Positions 17,033 through 25,389 of a stretch of DNA of 64,000 bases are shown in pieces (positions within the stretch are counted from its first letter, which is position 1; every line of letters begins with the position of its first letter). The stretch is from Geothrix sp. 21YS21S-4 (GTDB taxonomy: Bacteria > Acidobacteriota > Holophagae > Holophagales > Holophagaceae). The DNA lies in the NCBI RefSeq assembly GCF_030845995.1, contig NZ_CP132719.1:2108001-2172000 (forward strand). The letters are read 5' to 3'. The translations under genes were made by a program, and so were the position numbers. The notes below the pieces were generated by a model that was given only the letters and a program-made list of their open reading frames with translations, had not been told where the DNA came from and did no database searches.

Positions 17033-18534
17033 GCCTTCCGTTCACCCACCCGTGGGCGCTGGCGCCCTTCGGAGCCGCGGCGCTCCTCGCGCTGGGACTC
17101 GCCCTCCGCGCCCATCTGCGCCCGGGCCTCGGCGTCCAGGTGGTGGGACAGCGTCCCCTGTGGCAGGGCCTGGGGATGGCGCTGGTCCTCGCGGGACTGG
17201 GCCTCGGACTGGCGGAACCCCGATGGGGCCTGCCGGACGCGCCGCGCTTGACGATCCACGTCGTGCTCGACGCCAGCCGGTCCATGGGCGCGACGGACGC
17301 GGAGGGGGGCGCCACTCGGTGGGACGCGGCCGTGGCCGCCCTCGAGCGACTGTGGTCGAAGCCCCAACCCGGCCAGCGCTGGAGCCTGGACCTGCTGACG
17401 GGCGATGCCATCCCCGTCCTGCCGCCGGGGGAGGACCGGACCCTGCTGCGGGAAAGCCTCCGTGCCGTCGCGCCCGGCGAAGTCGGGTCGCCGGGGACGA
17501 GCCTGGGCCGGGGCCTGCTCCAAGTGGCCAAGGAGGCGGATCGGGAAGGCCCGGCGGTGATCCTCCTCCTGAGCGACGGCGAAGAGACCTGGGAGGCCGC
17601 CGAGGACGCCCTCCAACGGGCCGCCGCCGGTCTCCGGAAAGCGCGCCTCCCCCTCTACGCCCTGGCCTTCGGCGACGGCCAGCCCCATCCCGTCCCTTCC
17701 CGGAACGACGCGGCCCCCCCCTCGCGGGAGCCCGCCATCAGCACCGCGCGACCCGACCTTCTCGTCCGCCTGGCGGAGGCTTCGGGCGGGCGCGTCTTCC
17801 CCAGCGCGGAGGCTGCCGAAGCGGGTCTGCAAGCCCTGGCCGCGGGGCAGGCGCCCCTTCCCGCGCGGCGGTCCCTCCAGCCCGCCCATCCCGAGGCCGG
17901 CGCCTGGCTCGCCCTGGCCGGCCTCGCCCTGTGGCTGGCCTTCGCGGGAAAGCCCATGGCCCGGTGGCGGCCCATCCTGCTGCTGATCCTCGCCTTCGGA
18001 CCCGCGGCCCGCGCCCAGGGCCCGCCCACGTGGGCTCCTCCCACCGTCAAGGCCTGGCTGGCCCAGCGCGCCCTGGAGGACGGCGATCTGCCCCGGGCGC
18101 GGCGCTGGCGCCCCTCCGACGGGCGGCCCACCCACCTCCTGCTCGCGGCCCAGATCGATCTCCAGGCCGGCCTTCCTGACGAGGCCCTTCGCACCCTGTC
18201 CCCCCTCCTTGGTCAGGGCGTGCCGCGGCCCCTGCCCGACTGGCGGGCCCCGGCGCTTCTCCTGGCGGCCCGCGCCCACCTCGGCGCCAGCCGGCCGGAG
18301 GAGGCCCGCGCCCTCCTGGAGCGCCTGCTTCTGGAGCAGCCGGGCCAACGGGAGGCCGTCCACGACCTCCAGACCCTGGTGAAGGACGCCGTCCCCCCGC
18401 CCCCGGATCCCAAGAAACCTCCCCCGCCGCCTCCGCCCCGCCCCAGCCAGGGGGCCCAGGAGGACGAGCTGGAAGGCCTCAAGCAACGCCTCCCGAGGCC
18501 CAACAAGGCGCCGGGAGGCGTGAAGGACATCTAA
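17029..18534 (+). CDS. batB: BatB-like VWA protein fused to a BatC-like TPR/Pro-rich tail
   Basis: A 501-residue fusion. Two N-terminal helices precede a VWA domain with MIDAS residues DASRSM, GTSLGRGL and LLSDGEE. A further membrane helix (GAWLALAGLALWLAFAG) and a signal-like hydrophobic segment (PILLLILAFGPAARAQG) lead into a periplasmic TPR-like region (about 345-455; repeats such as LLLAAQIDLQAGLPDEALRT and LLAARAHLGASRPEEARALL). A polyproline linker and a basic tail end the protein. Separate BatB and BatC genes are usual, so this appears to be a fusion. GTG start, overlapping batA. No batD follows; the next gene converges. Confidence 0.83.
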   Translation: MSLPFTHPWALAPFGAAALLALGLALRAHLRPGLGVQVVGQRPLWQGLGMALVLAGLGLGLAEPRWGLPDAPRLTIHVVLDASRSMGATDAEGGATRWDAAVAALERLWSKPQPGQRWSLDLLTGDAIPVLPPGEDRTLLRESLRAVAPGEVGSPGTSLGRGLLQVAKEADREGPAVILLLSDGEETWEAAEDALQRAAAGLRKARLPLYALAFGDGQPHPVPSRNDAAPPSREPAISTARPDLLVRLAEASGGRVFPSAEAAEAGLQALAAGQAPLPARRSLQPAHPEAGAWLALAGLALWLAFAGKPMARWRPILLLILAFGPAARAQGPPTWAPPTVKAWLAQRALEDGDLPRARRWRPSDGRPTHLLLAAQIDLQAGLPDEALRTLSPLLGQGVPRPLPDWRAPALLLAARAHLGASRPEEARALLERLLLEQPGQREAVHDLQTLVKDAVPPPPDPKKPPPPPPPRPSQGAQEDELEGLKQRLPRPNKAPGGVKDI

Positions 18535-18549
18535 AAATCGGAACTGCGG

Positions 18550-18957
18550 CTACTTGGAGCCCAGCCACGCCGCGAACTCGGTTCCGGTCCGGAACGCGCC
18601 CACCTGCCGGCGGATCTCCTTGCCGTTCTCGTCCAGGATCACCAGGGTGGGATAGGCGCTCAGCTTGAAGGTGTCGGCCAGCTTGGTGCCTTCGGGCAGG
18701 GGGGTGCCGTCCCGCTTCTGCACCAGGGAGGAGAAGGGCACCACCTTGGCGAGGGCGGCCTGGCCTTCGGCGCTGGGGAAGACGCTCTTCTGCAGGTACT
18801 GGCAGGGGCCGCACCACTCGGCCCACAGGTCCATGAAGATCACCTTCTTCTCGGCCTTGGCGCGCTTGAGGGCGGCCTGGTAGTCGTGCTCCCACTTCAC
18901 GGGGCCCTGGGCCGCCAGGGGCGCGACGATGAGCAGAAGGGCGGCGAGGGCTTTCAT
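18550..18957 (-). CDS. Periplasmic thioredoxin-like protein
   Basis: A 135-residue exported thioredoxin-fold protein. A signal peptide (MKALAALLLIVAPLAAQG) precedes the domain with the redox motif WCGPC (Cys49, Cys52) inside FMDLWAEWCGPC, and the cis-Pro loop AYPTLVILDENG. The sequence resembles DsbD C-terminal or thioredoxin_7-type domains, suggesting periplasmic thiol-disulfide exchange. It stands alone, converging on the Bat operon; partner proteins are not evident. GGAG lies 7 nt before the ATG. Confidence 0.88.
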   Translation of the reverse strand: MKALAALLLIVAPLAAQGPVKWEHDYQAALKRAKAEKKVIFMDLWAEWCGPCQYLQKSVFPSAEGQAALAKVVPFSSLVQKRDGTPLPEGTKLADTFKLSAYPTLVILDENGKEIRRQVGAFRTGTEFAAWLGSK

Positions 18958-19118
18958 GCTGGCTCCGGAAAGGGGCGGACGATCCGCAGGGGTTGGATGG
19001 AAAGGGCAGGAAAACCGTTCCCGGCTCCAGGATACTCCCCGCTAATCCCCGCCGCCGCCGGGCCGTAATCCCATTCGACGGCAAGCCAAGCCCGTCCCCT
19101 TTCCCAGGAGGCCGCCCC

Positions 19119-19466
19119 ATGCGCGCCATCATGATCCCGCTGGCCCTGGCGGCCGGCCTCAGTCTTCCCCTGTCCGCGCAGACCGCGCGGTTCATCAAGG
19201 TGGACATCGTCTCCAAGTCCATGCACGAGCACGCCATGAAGAAGGGCGTCGACGGCCCCACCGAGGTGCACGTCCGCATGCCCATCAGCCTGGCCAAGGG
19301 CGTCCTCGACCTGGCCGGCGACAGCGAAATCAAGGTGAACGGAGAGACCAAAAAGGGCATGAAGCCCGATCAGCTCCAGAAGCTGCTGTCCGACGCCAAG
19401 CCGGGCGACCTGCTGCTGGAACTCACCACGGACAAGGGCGATCACATCCGCGTGGCCGTCGAGTAG
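19119..19466 (+). CDS. Small exported protein of unknown function
   Basis: A 115-residue protein with a clear signal peptide (MRAIMIPLALAAGLSLPLSAQ). The mature part is lysine- and aspartate-rich, with no recognised motif (HVRMPISLAKGVLDLAG; MKPDQLQKLLSDAKPGDLLLELTTDKGDHIRVAVE). The last part recalls bacterial proteins that sense or bind anionic polymers, but no family can be named. AGGAGG lies 8 nt before the ATG, and a strong terminator follows the stop, so it is probably a single-gene unit. Confidence 0.7.
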   Translation: MRAIMIPLALAAGLSLPLSAQTARFIKVDIVSKSMHEHAMKKGVDGPTEVHVRMPISLAKGVLDLAGDSEIKVNGETKKGMKPDQLQKLLSDAKPGDLLLELTTDKGDHIRVAVE

Positions 19467-19490
19467 CCGGGAGCCCGGTCCGTGTCAGCC

Positions 19491-19516
19491 AAGGCCCCGC
19501 TCCGGCGGGGCTTCTT
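19491..19516 (+). terminator. Rho-independent terminator after the small exported protein
   Basis: A GC-rich stem (GCCCCGC / GCGGGGC) with a 4-nt loop is followed by TTCTTGTGT. It lies just upstream of ybgC, whose -10 box begins 4 bp further on. Confidence 0.75.
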
Positions 19517-19519
19517 GTG

Positions 19520-19525
19520 TACGCT
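19520..19525 (+). promoter_or_regulatory. Candidate leaderless -10 box for ybgC
   Basis: TACGCT is followed by exactly 6 nt (GGAGCC) and then ATG. It lies right after a terminator, so a promoter for ybgC is required here. Confidence 0.5.
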
Positions 19526-19531
19526 GGAGCC

Positions 19532-19924
19532 ATGGAATCCACGACCGAACTCCGAGTGCGCTACGCCGAGACGGATGCGATGGGCATCGTTCATCACGCC
19601 ACGTATCCCGTTTGGATGGAGCTGGGCCGCAGCGACTTCCTGCGGGAGCTGGGGCAGAGCTACGCCGAATGGGAGGCCCGGGGGGTGCGGCTGGTGGTCA
19701 ATGAGATCCGGGTGCGCTTCCGGTCCCCGGCCCGCTACGACGAGCTGGTGCAGGTCCGGACCCACCTCCAGGAAGCGGGGCGCCGCCGGATCGTCTTCGG
19801 CTACCGCATCGAACGGGACGGCGTGCTGCTGGCCGAGGGCGAAAGCGTCCACCTGGTGGCGGGCTCCGACAACCGGGCCCGGGTCCTCCCCGACGACCTG
19901 CTCGCCCTGGTGCAGGCGCGTTGA
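19532..19924 (+). CDS. ybgC: Acyl-CoA thioesterase, YbgC/4HBT family
   Basis: A 130-residue hot-dog-fold thioesterase. The N-terminal catalytic signature RYAETDAMGIVHHATYPVWME contains the Asp/His pair of the 4-hydroxybenzoyl-CoA thioesterase family; YbgC acts on short- or medium-chain acyl-CoA or acyl-ACP. In proteobacteria it heads the tol-pal operon; here it stands apart from the tol genes at 62.7 kb. The downstream ATG was preferred to an upstream in-frame start that lies in the terminator/promoter zone. Confidence 0.9.
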   Translation: MESTTELRVRYAETDAMGIVHHATYPVWMELGRSDFLRELGQSYAEWEARGVRLVVNEIRVRFRSPARYDELVQVRTHLQEAGRRRIVFGYRIERDGVLLAEGESVHLVAGSDNRARVLPDDLLALVQAR

Positions 19925-19963
19925 CCGCTTGGGGAGCCGCCCCAAAGATGGTTTCCTAGACGG

Positions 19964-21409
19964 ATGCGGATGCGTCCCATCTCCCTGTTCAACACCCTGA
20001 CCCGGAAGGTCGAGCCGGTGGTCCCGGTGGCCCCGGGCAGCGTGTCGCTGTACACCTGCGGGCCCACGGTCTACAACTACGCCCACATCGGGAACCTGCG
20101 GACCTTTCTGTTCCAGGACCTGCTGAAACGGACGTTCCGGGGCGCGGGCTACGAGGTCCGCCACTGCATGAACATCACGGACGTGGAGGACAAGATCATC
20201 CGCGATTCCCAGGGGGATCTCCCGGCGGATGCCCCCAACGAGGCCCGGCACGCGGCCATGGGCGCCCTCACCGACCGCTTCACCACCATCTTCATCGAGG
20301 ATCTGGAAACGCTCCGGATCCAGCGGGCGGACTTCCTGCCCCGGGCCACGGCCTACATCCCCCAGATGATCCGCCTCGTCCAGGACCTGGAAGCGCGGGG
20401 CCTGGCCTACGCCCGCGAGGGCAGCGTCTACTACCGGATCGCCGGCCTGCCCCAGTACGGCTGCCTGGCCCACCTGGACCGGGAGGGGATGCAGGCGGGA
20501 GCCTCCGTGGACGCGGACGAATACGAGCGCGACTCGGTCACCGACTTCGTCCTGTGGAAGGCCGCCAAGCCCGGCGAGCCCTGGTGGGACAGCCCCTGGG
20601 GCCCCGGGCGTCCCGGCTGGCACATCGAGTGCTCCGCCATGGGAATGGAACTGCTGGGCGAGCGGGTGGACATCCACAGCGGCGGGGTGGATCTGATCTT
20701 CCCCCACCACGAGAACGAGATCGCCCAGAGCGAAGGCTGCCTCGGCCACAAGTGGGTGAACCACTGGGTGCATGGCGAATTCCTGATGGTCGAAGGCCAG
20801 AAGATGGCCAAGAGCCTGGGGAATTTCTTCACCCTGCGTGACTTGGTCGCCAAGGGCATCGACCCCATCTCCCTGCGCTACGCCATCCAGAGCAACCACT
20901 ACCGGAAGGTCCTCAACTTCAGCTTCGAGGGGCTGCGCGCCGCCGACAACTCCCTGAAGCGGATCCGCGCCTTCCGCAAGCGGATGGAGGGCGAGGGCCA
21001 GGCCGGCGGCGGCCCCTGGAAGGAAGCGGTCGATCCCGCGGCGCGCCTCACCGAGGCCCGGGAGGCTTTCTGGAACGCCCTGGCGGACGACCTCAATACG
21101 CCCGAGGCCCTGGCCGCGATCTTCACCCTCATCAGCGACCTCAACGCCCAGGATGACCACGCGGCCCTCACCCGGGACGAGCGGGACGCCGTCCTGGCCT
21201 TCCTCGACGAGGCGGATGGAGTCTTCGCGGCCTGGCCCCACGAGAAGGCCAGCCTGGACGCCGAGGTGGAGGCCCTCGTGGAGGCCCGCCGTGCCGCCAA
21301 AGCCGCCAAGGATTGGCCCGCCGCGGACCGCGTCCGCGACGAACTGAAGGCCATGGGCATCGTCCTCGAGGACCGGAAGGACGGCACCGTGGGCTGGCGC
21401 CGCGCCTGA
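19964..21409 (+). CDS. cysS: Cysteinyl-tRNA synthetase
   Basis: A class I aminoacyl-tRNA synthetase charging tRNA-Cys. The 481-residue product has the family motifs CGPTVYNYAHIGN (HIGH signature and a zinc-ligand Cys), GWHIECSAMG and HPPHHENEIAQSE-like zinc residues, and KMAKSLGNF (KMSKS). The C-terminal DALR helical domain (DDLNTPEALAAIF) follows. Two in-frame ATGs lie 6 nt apart; either may be used. It converges on the phosphate-binding-like gene, with one base between stop codons. Confidence 0.97.
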   Translation: MRMRPISLFNTLTRKVEPVVPVAPGSVSLYTCGPTVYNYAHIGNLRTFLFQDLLKRTFRGAGYEVRHCMNITDVEDKIIRDSQGDLPADAPNEARHAAMGALTDRFTTIFIEDLETLRIQRADFLPRATAYIPQMIRLVQDLEARGLAYAREGSVYYRIAGLPQYGCLAHLDREGMQAGASVDADEYERDSVTDFVLWKAAKPGEPWWDSPWGPGRPGWHIECSAMGMELLGERVDIHSGGVDLIFPHHENEIAQSEGCLGHKWVNHWVHGEFLMVEGQKMAKSLGNFFTLRDLVAKGIDPISLRYAIQSNHYRKVLNFSFEGLRAADNSLKRIRAFRKRMEGEGQAGGGPWKEAVDPAARLTEAREAFWNALADDLNTPEALAAIFTLISDLNAQDDHAALTRDERDAVLAFLDEADGVFAAWPHEKASLDAEVEALVEARRAAKAAKDWPAADRVRDELKAMGIVLEDRKDGTVGWRRA

Positions 21410-21410
21410 C

Positions 21411-22403
21411 CTAGCGGCTGAGCCGCTTCAGGGCGATGGCGAGGAACTCGGGAGGCCCGGGGAGGAGGCCCGCGTCCGCGACGGCGTTCTGGCCTTCCTG
21501 CGTCAGAAGGAAGTGGGCCACCTCGTTGACGGCCGGGGGAAGCGGCTCGCCCGGCGTCCGGTTCAGGTAGGCGTAGAACAGCCGCGGCATGGGGTACTTG
21601 CTGGTGGTCACGGCCTCCTGGCTGGGAAAGCGCGCGTCCTCGCCGTGGTGGGGAACCACCGGAATCACCTTGTTGGCGAAGTACCAGGACGCCATGGTCC
21701 CGAAGGCGATGCCCGCCCGGTCGGTCATCACCGCTTCGGCCAGGGACGAGGGATCGTCCCGCACGAGAATGCCGGGCCGGTACTCGCCCTTGAGTAGGGC
21801 CTTCTCCGCGAAGGAAGCGCGGGTTGCGTTCCCCTCGCCCCGGGCGTAGGCGTTGATGGGCAGCTTGGCCCACTCGCCCTTCAGCCCCAGGTCGCCCCAC
21901 ACCGCGGCGGGGGTCTTGGCTCCGCCGAGCCGGCCCTTCGAATAGATGGCGTCCAGCTGTTCCATGGTGATGGAGGTGAGGGGATTGGTCTTGTGGACGA
22001 AGACGATGTTCGCGTCCAGGCACACGGGGATGCGCATGGGCAGGTAGCCGAACTTGCCCTGGAAGGCCTTCGCTTCGTCGGCGGTCAGCTCCCGGTCCGC
22101 CAGGACCAGCAGGGCCGAGCCCTCCGTGAACGCCTTCACCAGGCTGTCCATCGGCTTCGATCGGTACACCAGCTTGGCGTCGGGGTGGATCTTCCGGAAC
22201 GCGGACACCCATTCCTCGCCGAGGTCGCCCAGCTCGTCCGTCCCCAGCAGCTCGAAGGGCCCCTTCACCGCCGCGGCGGCCTGGTAGCGGGGCACGGAAG
22301 CGGGGACCTTGGCCCGCACCTGTGCCGTCTGCGCCTGCAGCAGGCCGGAGCAGGACGCACCCGCCGCCAGGATCAGTCCGGGGAGCAGTCGGTTCATGCG
22401 CAT
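21411..22403 (-). CDS. PstS-like periplasmic substrate-binding protein
   Basis: A 330-residue exported protein of the phosphate-binding-like (PBP2) superfamily. A signal peptide (LLPGLILAAGASCSGLLQAQ) is followed by the two-lobed domain with LVLADRELTADEAKAF, KTNPLTSITMEQLDAIYSKGR and ADAGLLP near the C-terminus, as in PstS-type proteins. No pstCAB genes are adjacent, so it may serve as an orphan binding or sensory protein. AAGGA lies about 7 nt before the chosen ATG. A CRP-like palindrome sits about 95 bp upstream. Confidence 0.8.
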   Translation of the reverse strand: MRMNRLLPGLILAAGASCSGLLQAQTAQVRAKVPASVPRYQAAAAVKGPFELLGTDELGDLGEEWVSAFRKIHPDAKLVYRSKPMDSLVKAFTEGSALLVLADRELTADEAKAFQGKFGYLPMRIPVCLDANIVFVHKTNPLTSITMEQLDAIYSKGRLGGAKTPAAVWGDLGLKGEWAKLPINAYARGEGNATRASFAEKALLKGEYRPGILVRDDPSSLAEAVMTDRAGIAFGTMASWYFANKVIPVVPHHGEDARFPSQEAVTTSKYPMPRLFYAYLNRTPGEPLPPAVNEVAHFLLTQEGQNAVADAGLLPGPPEFLAIALKRLSR

Positions 22404-22494
22404 GGGAATCCTTTTCCGCGGCGGGACACCATACATGCCCTATGGGTAAAGATCGCACGCCGCCCGGGGAAGCGCCCTTCCGCAGCCCTCCCTT

Positions 22495-22510
22495 CGTGAT
22501 TCAAATCACG
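22495..22510. promoter_or_regulatory. CRP/FNR-family-like operator (site 1)
   Basis: CGTGATTCAAATCACG contains the perfect half-sites GTGAT and ATCAC with a 4-nt spacer. It lies between a minus-strand glycosyltransferase stop and the minus-strand PstS-like gene, about 95 bp upstream of the latter's start. Confidence 0.55.
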
Positions 22511-22530
22511 CGGCCATCCTCAGAGGCGCC

Positions 22531-23511
22531 TTAGCCCAGGAGCGCTTCCGCCACGGCTTCCACGCCCAGGTCCTCCAGGCATTGCCGCCGCTGGCAGGCC
22601 CGCTCCCGGCAGGGCGAACACGGAATGCCCGTCCGCAGGATCCGACCCGCACCGTCGGGCAGACCCGCCACCACGGGATCGCTGGAACCGTAGAGCCCGA
22701 GGGCCGGCACGCCCAGGACCACGGCGAGGTGCAGCAGCCCCGTATCCGGCGCCACCACGCGGTCCGCCTGGCGCAGCGCCGCCGCCAGTTCCCAGAAGCG
22801 GAGCCGGGGAAGGGCGGCGACGCCCGTGGCCTTCGGCAGCCACTCCCGCAGATCCTCTTCCTCCGGTCCCAGCGACCAGCGGAGATCGCAGCGGTCCTTC
22901 AGCTTGCCCGCCAGGGTCACCCAATGGCGGAGGGGCCACCGCTTGATGGCGCCGCGGCGGGAAGCGCCCGGCACCAGCACCATCCGGGGCTTTCCCTGAA
23001 CCGACCAGATCGGGCCGGGATCCGGAAGCGGAACCTCCCCCAGGACCGGCCGGAAGCGCCCCAGCCCTTCGACGCCACGGCTCCGGCCGAAGGCCTCCGC
23101 CAATCCCAGGGCCTGGGCGTAGCGGGTCTGGTGACGGAAGGGCAGCGGATGGGTCTGGAGCGCGCCGGCGAATTCCTTGGTGACGCCGTCGCCCCAGCGC
23201 TCCGAGATCCCCGCCAGCCGCGGAATGAGCGCCGCCTTGAGGATGCCGTGGAAATCCAGGCTGGTCTCGGCGCCGCGGATGAGCCCCGCGGCCCGCTGGA
23301 GTTCCGCCCAGGCTGAAACGGGGTTGGACAGCCGCTTCCGCCGCACCAGGACGGGCTCCAGCCACGGCAGGGGCTCCAGCAGGAAGGCGTGGCGATCCTC
23401 CACCACCGCCCGGAAGCGGGCGTGGGGAAAAGCCTCGTGAAGGTTGGCCCACGCGGGCAGAACGCGCAGGATGTCCCCGAGCGCGGACAGGCGGAGGAGG
23501 ATGAGATCCAT
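22531..23511 (-). CDS. Glycosyltransferase family 9 (heptosyltransferase-like)
   Basis: A 326-residue GT-B glycosyltransferase of the ADP-heptose:LPS heptosyltransferase family, acting at the inner membrane in lipopolysaccharide core assembly. Signature segments are LILLRLSALGDIL at the N-terminus, VLVPGASRRGAIKRWP, and the nucleotide-sugar region VVAPDTGLLHLAVVLGVPALGLYGSSDP. A C-terminal cysteine cluster (CSPCRERACQRRQC) is typical of some GT9 proteins. The ATG at 23511 was chosen because TAGCAT lies 7 nt upstream; another ATG lies 9 nt earlier. Divergent from the next gene. Confidence 0.9.
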   Translation of the reverse strand: MDLILLRLSALGDILRVLPAWANLHEAFPHARFRAVVEDRHAFLLEPLPWLEPVLVRRKRLSNPVSAWAELQRAAGLIRGAETSLDFHGILKAALIPRLAGISERWGDGVTKEFAGALQTHPLPFRHQTRYAQALGLAEAFGRSRGVEGLGRFRPVLGEVPLPDPGPIWSVQGKPRMVLVPGASRRGAIKRWPLRHWVTLAGKLKDRCDLRWSLGPEEEDLREWLPKATGVAALPRLRFWELAAALRQADRVVAPDTGLLHLAVVLGVPALGLYGSSDPVVAGLPDGAGRILRTGIPCSPCRERACQRRQCLEDLGVEAVAEALLG

Positions 23512-23518
23512 GTCCTCC

Positions 23519-23524
23519 ATGCTA
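23519..23524 (-). promoter_or_regulatory. Candidate leaderless -10 box for the GT9 gene
   Basis: TAGCAT (minus-strand reading) is followed by 7 nt and the ATG. It is back-to-back with the box for the divergent acyltransferase gene only 6 bp away. Confidence 0.45.
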
Positions 23525-23529
23525 TTCGC

Positions 23530-23535
23530 TAGGCT
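23530..23535 (+). promoter_or_regulatory. Candidate leaderless -10 box for the hexapeptide transferase gene
   Basis: TAGGCT is followed by exactly 6 nt (GGGGGC) and ATG. No Shine-Dalgarno of usual form is present. Confidence 0.45.
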
Positions 23536-23541
23536 GGGGGC

Positions 23542-24363
23542 ATGAAGGCCTTCGCCCACGACCAGTCCAAGAACCCCCCGCCCAAAAACTGGCTGGACCA
23601 GCTGCTGCGGCGGTTCTCGCGGGTGGCCTACGGCACGGCGGTCCTGGTGATGTACGCCCTGGCCTCCACGGCCTTCGGGCTCGCGCTGGCGCCCGCGCTG
23701 TGGACCTGGTCCGCGGTCCACCACTGGTCCGCGCATCTCCCGGGGGCCTTCCCCTGGATCCTGTCGGGCGTCGCCCTGGCGCTGTGCTTCTTCCTGTTCG
23801 GCCTGGGCCTGCTGGTGGTAATCCCCGTCTACAACTGGATCCTCCCGACCCGCATCAAGCCCTTCAAGGGCGGCTACTACACCATCCACGCCCTGCCCTG
23901 GTTCCTGCACAACGGCTTGTTCTACCTCGTTCGGTTCACGTTCCTCCCCTTCGTGACGCTGACGCCCTTCGGGATCTGGTTCCTGAAGGCCATGGGCATG
24001 AAGATCGGCCGCCACGCCTTCATCAACACTGAGTACATCAGCGATCCCCAGCTCATCACGGTGGGCGACGACGCCGCCCTGGGCGGCAGCGTGCGGATCT
24101 TCGCCCACTACGGCGGCGGCGGGAACCTCACCATCGCGCCCGTGGTGGTGGGCAAGCGCGCCACCCTGGGCCTCGCCTGCTGCGTGATGGGGGACGTGGT
24201 CATCGGGGACGACGCCACCATCCTGCCGGAAAGCGTCGTCCTCCCCGGCAGCCGCGTGGGAGCCGGGGAGACCTGGGGCGGGGTTCCCGCCCGGCGGATC
24301 CAGCGGGAGGAAATGGACCGCATCAAGGCGGAGATCCGCGGCATGGCGGAAGCGGCGGGCTAG
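23542..24363 (+). CDS. Membrane-bound left-handed beta-helix (hexapeptide repeat) transferase-like protein
   Basis: A 273-residue protein with an N-terminal membrane part of about three helices (AVLVMYALASTAFGLALAPALW; ILSGVALALCFFLFGLGLLVV; LVRFTFLPFVTLTPFGIWF). The soluble C-terminal domain has hexapeptide repeats (IGRHAFINTEYISDPQLITVGDDAALGG, partly quoted: IGRHAFINTEYISD; VVVGKRATLG; VVIGDDATILPESVVLPGSRVG), ending GGVPARRI as in LbH acyltransferases. The domain resembles the C-terminal unit of Pls/NRPS-tail-type proteins; acyl or acetyl transfer to a surface polymer is an inference. Divergent from a glycosyltransferase, which supports an envelope role. Confidence 0.8.
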   Translation: MKAFAHDQSKNPPPKNWLDQLLRRFSRVAYGTAVLVMYALASTAFGLALAPALWTWSAVHHWSAHLPGAFPWILSGVALALCFFLFGLGLLVVIPVYNWILPTRIKPFKGGYYTIHALPWFLHNGLFYLVRFTFLPFVTLTPFGIWFLKAMGMKIGRHAFINTEYISDPQLITVGDDAALGGSVRIFAHYGGGGNLTIAPVVVGKRATLGLACCVMGDVVIGDDATILPESVVLPGSRVGAGETWGGVPARRIQREEMDRIKAEIRGMAEAAG

Positions 24364-24468
24364 GCGCCGGGCCCTTCGGAGACAGGCCCTAGCCACCATC
24401 CGCAAATCCCGGGAGAATAGGCGTTTCCCCCTCGGGGTCGATCCCCTCCTCCTATTCGGATCCCGCTG

Positions 24469-25353
24469 ATGCGCACACTCGCCCTCCTCCCCACCCTTCT
24501 CGTTCCCGCAGCCCTGGTCGCCCAGGCGCCGGCTCCCGCCGCCTCCCTCGGAGATCGCGTGAAGGCCGAGCGCCCGATCGTGGAAAAGCTCATGGCCGAC
24601 CTGAAGTACCCCGAGGCCCAGAAGCGGGCCGAGGCGCTGCTGCCGGCGGAAAAGCCCGTCTTCGACAAGAAGGACAACCAGACCATGGTCCAGAGCGCCG
24701 GGCTCTTCATGGACCTCGGCCAGGCCTACCGCCTCGCGGTGGAGACCGCCGACGCCGCCGGCGCCTGGGAGAAGGCGCTCGAATACGCCAAGGCCGCCAA
24801 GGCGATCAGCGCCGAGAGCTACACCTCCATCAAGGAGCCCTTCACCAAGACGGTGGCCTACTACACCCAGTCCGGCGCCCGGGCCAAGCAGGTGCTCGAC
24901 GAGAACGCCGACCGCATCAAGGAGCTGAAGGCCAAGACCAACCTGGATCCCGGCGAGCGCCAGGAGCTGGACCTCGCCCTGGGCGTGGAGAAGGAAGTGG
25001 TCGAAAGCGCCAAGTGGGTGAAGTTCTTCCAGACCTACATCGACGTCACCCAGCGCGAGACCGAAGCCTACGATCCCCTCGTGAAGGTGATGGAAGAGAA
25101 GCTCAAGTCCGAAGCCGACCAGGTGGAGGAATACAAGGCCGGAAAGGGCGACAAGCTCAAGTGGGTGGAGGCCGTGGTGTCCACCCCCGCCTACCTGGAA
25201 GCCCAGGGCGACAAGGCGGGCAAGGTCCGCTGGCTGTATCGCCTGTCGGTGCTGGATCCCGAGAACAAGAAGGTCCAGAAGCAGCTCGACCTCCAGATCA
25301 GCGGCAAGCCCGCGGCCGCCCCCGCCAAGCCGGCCAAGGGAAAGAAGGGCTGA
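24469..25353 (+). CDS. Exported helical protein, TPR-like, unknown function
   Basis: A 294-residue protein with a signal peptide (MRTLALLPTLLVPAALVAQA). The rest is almost entirely charged alpha-helical sequence, with repeats resembling TPR units (LMADLKYPEAQKRAEALL; AGAWEKALEYAKAAKAI; KVRWLYRLSVLDPENKKVQK) and a Pro/Ala/Lys tail. It is probably periplasmic. No enzyme motif is visible. There is no clear Shine-Dalgarno before the ATG. It precedes rnr by about 36 bp but probably has its own transcription unit, because rnr carries its own -10 box. Confidence 0.7.
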   Translation: MRTLALLPTLLVPAALVAQAPAPAASLGDRVKAERPIVEKLMADLKYPEAQKRAEALLPAEKPVFDKKDNQTMVQSAGLFMDLGQAYRLAVETADAAGAWEKALEYAKAAKAISAESYTSIKEPFTKTVAYYTQSGARAKQVLDENADRIKELKAKTNLDPGERQELDLALGVEKEVVESAKWVKFFQTYIDVTQRETEAYDPLVKVMEEKLKSEADQVEEYKAGKGDKLKWVEAVVSTPAYLEAQGDKAGKVRWLYRLSVLDPENKKVQKQLDLQISGKPAAAPAKPAKGKKG

Positions 25354-25377
25354 TCGGGGCAGCGCCGCGGATGGCTG

Positions 25378-25383
25378 TACTCT
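25378..25383 (+). promoter_or_regulatory. Candidate leaderless -10 box for rnr
   Basis: TACTCT is followed by exactly 6 nt (GAGGAC) and ATG. Confidence 0.45.
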
Positions 25384-25389
25384 GAGGAC

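Noticed and set aside
19925-19963. T-box riboswitch before cysS
   Set aside because: The gap is under 40 bp, far too short for a T-box leader.
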